DNA of 26,948 nt from Treponema sp. (GTDB lineage Bacteria; Spirochaetota; Spirochaetia; Treponematales; Breznakiellaceae), in the NCBI GenBank assembly GCA_031263265.1, contig JAISGE010000062.1, forward strand, positions 1 through 26,948, given 5' to 3'. The notes under the pieces are model-generated. The model had not been told where the DNA came from and did no database searches. It saw only the letters and a program-made list of their open reading frames with translations. This document shows positions 21,525 to 26,948 of this stretch, one piece after another. The translations under genes and the position numbers were made by a program. How positions within the stretch are numbered: the stretch's first letter is position 1; each line of letters starts with the position of its first letter.

Positions 21525-22862
21525 TTATACTTTAGGAACAGCCCCTAAGCGTAGCAGAAACCCTGGATAGGTTACGTCCGCAGCCTCAACGCCTTGGATT
21601 TCCACCGGAGCTTCGGCGCCCAGGGCTGCAACTGCCAGAGCCATCACCACCCGGTGATCCCCATGACCGTCTACCCGTCCACCGCGTAGCACGGGAAAGG
21701 TCCCCGCAGCAGCACAGGTACCCCGGATACGCAGCCCATCAGGAAGTTCTTCGGTCCATACCCCAAGTTTTCCCAGTTCCTCAGCCATCACCGCGATCCG
21801 GTCTGTTTCCTTGATCCGGGCATGAGCCACATTCACCAACGTGGTTTCCCCGTCAGTATAGGATGCGATGACCGCCATGATGGGCAAGAGATCCGGGGTA
21901 GCGTTTAAGTCAAAACGCCCTGCCTTGAGAGGCCCTGTCCGCGAAACCGTAACCATCCAGGTATCGTTGTGTTTTTCCCAGATCACCTTGGCCCCCAGGT
22001 CCTGCAGCATGGTGAAAAACGCCTTATCTCCCTGCTTATCCTCAGGGTCAAGCCCCAGGAGCGTTACCGGGCCGCCGGTAATTGCCCCGGCGCAGGCAGG
22101 AAAGGCTGCTGAGGAGAAATCCCCAGGTACCGGGCCGTTCAGGGGCCGGTAAGAAGTGCCACCCCGGATACGGAACCAGGAACAATCCTGTGCGGCCTCA
22201 TACACGACTTGTTGAGCATCAAGATAGGAAAGGGTCATCTCGATATAGGGTTTTTCGTTGAGCAGGGGAACCTCAATTTCCGTACAGGTTCCTGCTGGTG
22301 CAAGGGGAGCAGCCAAGAGCAGCGCAGAAAGGTACTGGCTAGTGGGACAGGGGAGGCTTACCTTGCCTCCTTTCCAAGGGCCTTGTACCGTGATAGGAGC
22401 ACAACCCTGCGGGGCAGATGAAACCTGAATACCTAAGCCCGCAAGGGCCTGCAAGAGGGGCGCCGCGCTGCGGCGACGGATCTGGGCATCCCCGGTAAAG
22501 GTTACGGGTTCCTTTCTCAGGGCTGCAGCAGCCAGGGCTAAAAAAAGGGTAGTGCCGGAATTGCCTACATCCAGGGGTTTATCAGGGACATTACCGGTTC
22601 CACCGGCTGCTCCAGATCCAATACCCTGCACACGCCACACACTTTGGCGGTCTGCATGTAATGCAGGATGTACTTCAATGACCGCACCGAGGGCACGGCA
22701 TACCGCTAAACAGGAACGGGAATCCAGGGAATCCAAGGGATGCTCAATGTCAGAAACACCCTCCCCTAATGCTGCTATGAAGAGCCGCCGGATGGTATGG
22801 GATTTAGAAGCCGGGATAGGTATGGTTCCGGTGATCCTATGGGGTTTAATGATACCGTACAT
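21525..22862 (-). CDS. aroA: 3-phosphoshikimate 1-carboxyvinyltransferase (EPSP synthase)
   Basis: The 445-residue protein has PASKSHTIRRL (Lys 20 region), VGNSGTTLFLAL, SQYLSALLLAAPLA, LNATPDLLPIMAV, ARIKETDRI and GRVDGHGDHRVVMA, all landmarks of the two-domain EPSP synthase fold. It joins PEP to shikimate 3-phosphate in chorismate synthesis. In most enzymes the GNxGTxxR motif ends in a conserved Arg that contacts PEP/phosphate; here that position reads Phe (GNSGTTLF). The function may be retained through another residue, or be altered. It lies nine bases after the EIIA-like gene and before trkA. Confidence 0.93.
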   Translation of the reverse strand: MYGIIKPHRITGTIPIPASKSHTIRRLFIAALGEGVSDIEHPLDSLDSRSCLAVCRALGAVIEVHPALHADRQSVWRVQGIGSGAAGGTGNVPDKPLDVGNSGTTLFLALAAAALRKEPVTFTGDAQIRRRSAAPLLQALAGLGIQVSSAPQGCAPITVQGPWKGGKVSLPCPTSQYLSALLLAAPLAPAGTCTEIEVPLLNEKPYIEMTLSYLDAQQVVYEAAQDCSWFRIRGGTSYRPLNGPVPGDFSSAAFPACAGAITGGPVTLLGLDPEDKQGDKAFFTMLQDLGAKVIWEKHNDTWMVTVSRTGPLKAGRFDLNATPDLLPIMAVIASYTDGETTLVNVAHARIKETDRIAVMAEELGKLGVWTEELPDGLRIRGTCAAAGTFPVLRGGRVDGHGDHRVVMALAVAALGAEAPVEIQGVEAADVTYPGFLLRLGAVPKV

Positions 22863-22871
22863 ACTGCTGCC

Positions 22872-23540
22872 CTAATATCCGAGCAAGGGGGTCTCCCCTG
22901 AAAGGAGCTTGTATACTTCTTGGGCGTTATTTGCCTGGAGTAGTGCCTGACGCAGTTCCTGCTTTTTTAAGCGAGCGCTGAAAAGAGAAAGGGTCTGTAG
23001 ATAATAGATGTGCTGATTGAACGCAGCGGCGATCATGAATAAAAGCCGTACCGGCTCATCATCCAAGGTCTGAAAATCAATAATATCTTTCCGGCTGATC
23101 CCCACCGAGACCACCAGGTCGGTAACCGATGAAAGCCGGACATGGGGAATGGCGATGCCCCTCCCAATGGCCGTACTCATCAGTTCTTCCCGTTTGAGAA
23201 TCTCTGCGGCTAATTCTTCCCGGTTTTTTATTTGAGGAGCAGTGGCGATATTATCTGCCAACGCTAAAAGTACATCCCGTTTAGTGGAATGTTCGAGAAA
23301 CAAAATCCTGTCCGGGGAAATAAGGGATTCGATATGCACGGCCCCTACAGAGGGAAGCACCGTATGTACCGAAAGCCGGTCATTGACCCATTTTTCGATC
23401 TCCGACTGCTTAAACCGCCATACCGTACCTATTTTTCCTGCGGGAATTTCCCCTTTTTGCGCCCAATCATAAACGGTCCGTTCCGAAACCCGTAAGTATT
23501 TGGCCACCTCATCTATCGTTAAAATATCGCCTTGGATCAT
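22872..23540 (-). CDS. Excisionase-type helix-turn-helix fused to PTS EIIA(Ntr)-like domain
   Basis: The 222-residue protein begins with an excisionase/MerR-like DNA-binding domain (LTIDEVAKYLRVSERTVYDWAQ, written here in parts: LTIDEVAKYLRVSERTVYDW; residues 7-57). After a linker an EIIA(fructose/Ntr) domain follows (about 72-215) with GRGIAIPHVR, whose His is the phosphorylation site. Such fusions are known among spirochaete PtsN-like proteins, where the sugar-type PTS is reduced to a regulatory phosphorelay. I infer a phosphorylation-controlled DNA-binding regulator. First gene of an operon with aroA and trkA; a link to potassium regulation, as for E. coli PtsN and TrkA, is suggestive. AAGGAG lies five bases before the ATG. 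Confidence 0.88.
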   Translation of the reverse strand: MIQGDILTIDEVAKYLRVSERTVYDWAQKGEIPAGKIGTVWRFKQSEIEKWVNDRLSVHTVLPSVGAVHIESLISPDRILFLEHSTKRDVLLALADNIATAPQIKNREELAAEILKREELMSTAIGRGIAIPHVRLSSVTDLVVSVGISRKDIIDFQTLDDEPVRLLFMIAAAFNQHIYYLQTLSLFSARLKKQELRQALLQANNAQEVYKLLSGETPLLGY

Positions 23541-23575
23541 TATCGCTCCTTATGTCCCTGGTATAAGCTACCTTA

Positions 23576-23605
23576 AAGATAGTACTAAACCGCAGTATAT
23601 GTCAA
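23576..23605 (-). promoter_or_regulatory. Sigma-70-type promoter of the ptsN-like/aroA/trkA operon
   Basis: A perfect TTGACA (23600..23605) is followed after 18 bp by TATCTT (23576..23581) on the minus strand. The surrounding 23541..23640 is AT-rich. The leader is about 30 bases. Confidence 0.65.
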
Positions 23606-23657
23606 TCAATTACATTAAATGATAACCAATACATTTAGGTGGAACCATCCTCCAGGG

Positions 23658-24092
23658 CTATAGAGCATCGGCTAACTCGTGCAGTGAATCATAGGGGTAC
23701 AAAAAGCCGATGGTGGTATCCACCCGCTCCTGCCCACTGCCCCCAAATCGAACCTGAGCTTCAGGACCCATAAATTCGCTTAAGACCTGCCTGCACGCCC
23801 CGCAAGGCCCTACCGGGCTTACTGAATCCGGGGTTGCTATGGCCAGGGCAATGAAAACCCTGCTTCCCTTGCTGACCCCCTGCACCAGGGCGCTCCGTTC
23901 CGCACAAAGGGAAAGACCAAACGAACGGTTCTCCACATTACACCCCGTATATACGGTTCCATCTTCCGCAAGCAGAGCAGCTCCAACCCGGAACCGGGAA
24001 TAGGGAGCATAGGCAAAACAGGCGGCCTGTTGTGCTTCCTTAAAGAGGTCATCCATAATAAAGAGATTATCCATAGTGAATTGCATACTCAT
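23658..24092 (-). CDS. cdd: Cytidine deaminase
   Basis: The zinc-dependent deaminase core is plain: FRVGAALL, TGCNVENRSFG, LCAERSAL with the catalytic Glu, and GPCGACRQVLSEF with the other two zinc Cys. I chose ATG 24092 (MSMQF) because GGAGG lies upstream, giving 144 residues; several in-frame ATGs follow down to 24056, and the family core starts near MDDLFKEA. It deaminates cytidine and deoxycytidine in pyrimidine salvage. It starts 17 bases after nudC and is probably co-transcribed with it. Confidence 0.94.
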   Translation of the reverse strand: MSMQFTMDNLFIMDDLFKEAQQAACFAYAPYSRFRVGAALLAEDGTVYTGCNVENRSFGLSLCAERSALVQGVSKGSRVFIALAIATPDSVSPVGPCGACRQVLSEFMGPEAQVRFGGSGQERVDTTIGFLYPYDSLHELADAL

Positions 24093-24109
24093 CTTCCAAA
24101 TCCTCCAAC

Positions 24110-24928
24110 TTATGAAAATGTGCCGTTGATCCATTGATTAATCAGATACCGGGACACCGAGCCAAGACCAGGCAGATCCGGCAGCCGGTCCCGGTCGAAC
24201 CAGTGCGCGTCTTCGATCTCTACGCCATCGACCTGAATGCTTCCCCCGGTATACCGGGCGCTGAAACCCAGCATGAGGGAATAGGGAAAGGGCCAGGGTT
24301 GGGACGTTACGTACCGTATATCCCGTACTGAAAGACCTACTTCTTCCTGGATTTCCCGGGCCACCGTAGATTCCAGGGTTTCACCGGCTTCGTTGAAACC
24401 TGCAATGAGGCTGTATATCCCGGGGACGAACTGTTTGTTATGGGCTAAAAGGGCCTGGTCTTGGTCATTGATGATGATGACGATAATGGCTGGGGCGATA
24501 CGGGGGTATTCAACCCTGCCGCAGACCGGACAAACCCGGGCAAGCTCTTGAGGGGCATCCTGGTTGGGGCTTCCGCAGGAACCGCAGAAACGGGATTCTC
24601 TCCGCCATTGAATGATATGATAGGCGCGCAAGATAGGCCCCCCAAGGCTGCTGCTGCTTACCACGGTTCTCCCGGTCATCAGCGCGATGACCTGGCGTAA
24701 AGGAATCTTCCGCCATTGCGGAGGAAGGGGAAACTCCGGGGCGAGATCCACAGTCCCTATACCGGGGCCTCCGCCAATACCGGGGATTTCAAAGGGTTTA
24801 GGGGCATCCAGATCCTGTATGGCTTCAAACGGAAGGAATTCTGGTATCCTGGAATCAGGAATGTGTACCGGCACCACCAGGGTATTTCCCTGAAAAACAT
24901 ACACTCCCTGGACTACATCAGTATTCAA
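24110..24928 (-). CDS. nudC: NAD(H) pyrophosphatase / RNA-deNADing Nudix hydrolase NudC
   Basis: The family signatures are a four-Cys zinc ribbon (CGSCG ... CPVCG), the Nudix box (GFNEAGETLESTVAREIQEE as its core) and the NudC-specific SQPWPFPYS downstream. I chose TTG 24928 because AAGGAG lies six bases upstream, a promoter-like pair lies at 25000..25027, and 272 residues fits the family. The frame is open to ATG 25075, which has no ribosome-binding site and adds 49 residues without family character. The enzyme splits NADH to NMNH and AMP and removes NAD caps from RNA. It heads a pair with cdd. Confidence 0.92.
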   Translation of the reverse strand: MNTDVVQGVYVFQGNTLVVPVHIPDSRIPEFLPFEAIQDLDAPKPFEIPGIGGGPGIGTVDLAPEFPLPPQWRKIPLRQVIALMTGRTVVSSSSLGGPILRAYHIIQWRRESRFCGSCGSPNQDAPQELARVCPVCGRVEYPRIAPAIIVIIINDQDQALLAHNKQFVPGIYSLIAGFNEAGETLESTVAREIQEEVGLSVRDIRYVTSQPWPFPYSLMLGFSARYTGGSIQVDGVEIEDAHWFDRDRLPDLPGLGSVSRYLINQWINGTFS

Positions 24929-24999
24929 ACGAATCTCCTTATGCGTATGCTTAAGATGCTTTATGGAGAGCGCTTCAAACCCTCCGATCAAACACCCTT

Positions 25000-25027
25000 T
25001 ATATACTACGTACTTCGCCGCTAACAA
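25000..25027 (-). promoter_or_regulatory. Possible promoter of nudC
   Basis: On the minus strand TTGTTA (25022..25027) and TATATA (25000..25005) are 16 bp apart. They lie inside the longest open frame of nudC and upstream of the preferred TTG start, and so support the shorter protein. Confidence 0.4.
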
Positions 25028-25102
25028 TCCAGGGTGTTGCCCCCGGCAGGGGAATTGCGTCTCAGGTTTCTTCATTGTATAGTTATAACTAAGGAGTAAT
25101 CC

Positions 25103-25492
25103 ATGAGTATCACCAGTTATCTTGAATTATTACCACCCAATAAAATCGTCCGGTATACCGATAGTTCCGCTAAAAAGGGGATTCCTTTTATCGGATATCC
25201 ACGGCAGCATCCGTCAGAGAAACATAAACTTATCCTTGTGTACGATCCTTTGGGAGACCAGCCAAAGGTAATGGAATTGAAGATCGATGATATACTCGGC
25301 ATGGAAGAAGTCCATTCAGCGGTTACTGAATTGGGAGAGGCCGCGCCTTTGATACGGCTCTGGGTTCGTAAAGGCGCTCATGGGGTCATGTTAGAACCCT
25401 TTGAGGTGGATAATCCCATCAAAATGGTTACCAAACCTAAAGATGTACCTGGAAGGCTCTTGGCTGATATGGATGAGAAGCACTTGGTCTAA
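25103..25492 (+). CDS. Conserved hypothetical protein
   Basis: The 129-residue protein has AAGGAG at ideal distance before its ATG. The sequence looks like a compact soluble alpha/beta domain (KLILVYDPLGDQPKVMELKI, then APLIRLWVRKGAHGVMLEPF in separate strands), with no signal peptide, membrane segment or known catalytic motif. It is five bases upstream of amrS and probably co-transcribed. Its promoter must overlap the divergent nudC frame, since only 27 bases separate it from ATG 25075. I do not recognise the family. Confidence 0.75.
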   Translation: MSITSYLELLPPNKIVRYTDSSAKKGIPFIGYPRQHPSEKHKLILVYDPLGDQPKVMELKIDDILGMEEVHSAVTELGEAAPLIRLWVRKGAHGVMLEPFEVDNPIKMVTKPKDVPGRLLADMDEKHLV

Positions 25493-25497
25493 AAGAC

Positions 25498-26553
25498 ATG
25501 CCACAGAGTCGGTTTTTCACGGCCCTTGGGGAGGCTAAACTCCAGTGTACCCTTTGTCCCCGGGGTTGCGTGATTCCTCCGGGAGGCAGGGGGCGCTGCG
25601 GAGTGCGGGGAAACCAGGCAGGACATGCGGAGCTTGTCTATTACGGCGCGGTTACCGCCCTGCAGATAGACCCTATCGAGAAAAAGCCCCTCTATCATTA
25701 CCGTCCTGGTTCACGTATCTTCTCCGTTGGTTTTGCAGGGTGTAATTTACAGTGCCCCTTCTGTCAAAATTGGCACATTTCCCAGATTACCGGCAGGGAG
25801 CCGCTTCCCCGTCTTGCTCTCAGGTATTGTTCTCCAGAAGCGCTGGTCAAAGCAGCCCAGGCAGAACAGGTCCTGCAGATAGCCTATACCTACTCAGAAC
25901 CCTTGATCCATCTTGAGTTTTTGCGGGATTGTATGGCCTGTGCCCGGGAAGCGGGCATTGCTAATGTCTTAGTCAGTAACGGCTGTATAAACCCGGAAGC
26001 TGCACAGACCATACTCGGGCTTACCGATGCGGCCAATATTGACTTGAAATGTTTCTCTGAGGATACGTACCGCCGTATTCTAGGGGGAGATCTAGCCACG
26101 GTCTTGGACTTCATTACCCAAGCCTGGAAAACCGGGGTACACCTGGAACTTACCACCTTGGTGGTTCCTGGACTAAACGACCAGGACGAGGAAATCGACC
26201 GGTGTATTGCTTTCCTTGCCTCCCTTTCCCCCCAGATTCCCTGGCATCTTTCAGCCTATCATCCTGCCTATACCTGGAACGCAGCCCCCACGGATCCTAA
26301 GCGCCTTATTTCCCTGGCCTATCGGGCACGGGAAACCCTCTCATACGTGTATACCGGTAATATCGCCAGTGCCTTTTCTTCCACTTCTTCCACCCAGGAC
26401 ACCATCTGTCCTCATTGCGGACAGACTCTGATACGCCGCCAAGGGTACCGGATTCAAAACACCGGCTTTGTCCTGCACGGGTCAGGCCCTACCTGTCCCG
26501 TGCACTGTGGTCACTGCGGAAAGGCCGTACCCATTGTGGGGTACGTGGGTTGA
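25498..26553 (+). CDS. amrS: AmmeMemoRadiSam-system radical SAM enzyme (AmrS-like)
   Basis: The 351-residue protein begins with CTLCPRGC and GRCGVRGNQ, typical of this family, and continues with the radical-SAM cluster motif CNLQCPFC near residues 83-90, preceded by FSVGFAGC. C-terminal CPHCG and CPVHCGHCGK look like an extra metal-binding ribbon, which not all members have. The family resembles pyruvate formate-lyase activases and often occurs with AMMECR1 and Memo proteins; neither is in the window, and the reaction is unsettled. The start is five bases after the preceding stop with only a weak ribosome-binding site, which fits translational coupling. Confidence 0.9.
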   Translation: MPQSRFFTALGEAKLQCTLCPRGCVIPPGGRGRCGVRGNQAGHAELVYYGAVTALQIDPIEKKPLYHYRPGSRIFSVGFAGCNLQCPFCQNWHISQITGREPLPRLALRYCSPEALVKAAQAEQVLQIAYTYSEPLIHLEFLRDCMACAREAGIANVLVSNGCINPEAAQTILGLTDAANIDLKCFSEDTYRRILGGDLATVLDFITQAWKTGVHLELTTLVVPGLNDQDEEIDRCIAFLASLSPQIPWHLSAYHPAYTWNAAPTDPKRLISLAYRARETLSYVYTGNIASAFSSTSSTQDTICPHCGQTLIRRQGYRIQNTGFVLHGSGPTCPVHCGHCGKAVPIVGYVG

Positions 26554-26625
26554 AATAAATAAATAAAATAGCATGAGTTCGATGGACCCCCCGCTAAACC
26601 GCTCTGCTTGCCCCACCCCGTGCGT

Positions 26626-26654
26626 TTGCCTTTCCCTAACCCTTCCGCTATATT
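26626..26654 (+). promoter_or_regulatory. Promoter of the right-edge Rpn gene, leaderless layout
   Basis: TTGCCT (26626..26631), 17 bp, TATATT (26649..26654). Six bases separate the -10 from the ATG at 26661, which places the transcription start on the start codon. No Shine-Dalgarno is present. Confidence 0.45.
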
Positions 26655-26660
26655 CATACC

Positions 26661-26948
26661 ATGACCATCATGCTCCCCAAAATCGATTTCGCCTTCAAAC
26701 TCCTGTTCGGTGACCAGCGTAGCAAGAATATCCTGGCCGATTTCCTCAAAGCCGTCCTGCCCAGCCTCGCTGAGGAGGAATTCGAGGAACTGACCATCGT
26801 GGACCCCCAGCTCAAACGGGAGTTCCGCAGCGACAAGCTGGAAATCCTGGACGTAAAACTGCGTACCGCCCACGGAAAATCCATTGATATAGAGATACAA
26901 ATCTCCGCTCTGCCTGAGATGCGGTCCCGAATAAGCTATTATCTTTCA
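26661..26948 (+). CDS. Rpn-family (PD-(D/E)XK) nuclease/transposase-like protein, N-terminal part, cut by window edge
   Basis: The 96 codons from ATG 26661 stay open to the last base. They read as the N-terminal nuclease domain of Rpn/PDDEXK_2 proteins: LPKIDFAFKLLFGD near residues 5-18, LADFLKAVLP, then KLEILDVKLRT and GKSIDIEIQIS, where the Asp and Glu-x-Gln are the PD-(D/E)XK metal/catalytic positions, followed by RSRISYYLS. Members recombine or cleave DNA and occur as families of near copies. The C-terminal half would lie beyond the window; the left edge shows such a C-terminal half of another copy. Confidence 0.85.
   Translation, partial: MTIMLPKIDFAFKLLFGDQRSKNILADFLKAVLPSLAEEEFEELTIVDPQLKREFRSDKLEILDVKLRTAHGKSIDIEIQISALPEMRSRISYYLS

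Noticed and set aside
26551..26572. AAATA tandem repeat after amrS as a functional repeat
   Set aside because: It is very short, and most simply a chance AT-rich tract with extra in-frame stops behind the amrS stop.
1..26948. CRISPR array, tRNA or rRNA genes
   Set aside because: No regularly spaced repeats, no cloverleaf-like segment and no rRNA-like sequence were noticed in the gaps between genes.

Overview
The window looks like chromosomal DNA from a spirochaete, most likely of the Treponema group. This is inferred from the character of the proteins (two Rpn-type nuclease genes at the edges, a helix-turn-helix/EIIA fusion, several short proteins I know only as 'conserved in treponemes' types) and from moderate GC with frequent GTG and TTG starts. 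There is no rRNA or other decisive taxonomic marker. Almost all genes are on the minus strand. The plus strand has only the two edge Rpn genes, one small exported protein (7607..8053) and a two-gene group (25103..26553).

Layout. The left edge holds the C-terminus of an Rpn-family nuclease. Positions 351..7136 (minus) form one tightly packed run: a NusG paralogue, a soluble CapD/PglF-type nucleotide-sugar dehydratase, a DegT/DnrJ-type aminotransferase, and a three-subunit molybdenum hydroxylase (Mo, 2Fe-2S, FAD) whose large subunit has lost several family motifs. After a 470-bp intergenic region come the exported protein and the translation/RNA operon, transcribed from a clear promoter at 12261..12289: rpsP, khpA, rimM, trmD, rplS, yraN, two small conserved genes and mtnN. 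ffh lies upstream of it, behind a repeat-bearing spacer.

Positions 13933..18849 hold the most unusual unit: a tight operon of a beta-CASP metallo-hydrolase, a protein with a GrpE-like C-terminus on an unknown N-terminal domain, and an 898-residue Hsp70 whose C-terminal third is a non-DnaK helical region. Sampled rows of this operon are AT-richer than the neighbours. An IS630-type transposase remnant lies on one side and a repeat element on the other. I read it as an imported chaperone/nuclease module and do not recognise it as a described system.

The right part is housekeeping: luxS (partner of mtnN in S-adenosylhomocysteine recycling and AI-2 formation), a ptsN-like/aroA/trkA operon with its own promoter, and a nudC/cdd pair. 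Divergent from these are a hypothetical gene and amrS, a radical-SAM gene. The N-terminal half of a second Rpn gene runs off the right edge.

A second notable observation is a dispersed intergenic element present three times (7174..7246 minus, 12381..12453 plus, 13868..13922 minus). The copies share a conserved box, a 39-40-nt spacing and a small GCA-loop hairpin in which one base pair changes in a compensated way in all three copies (G-C, A-T, C-G).
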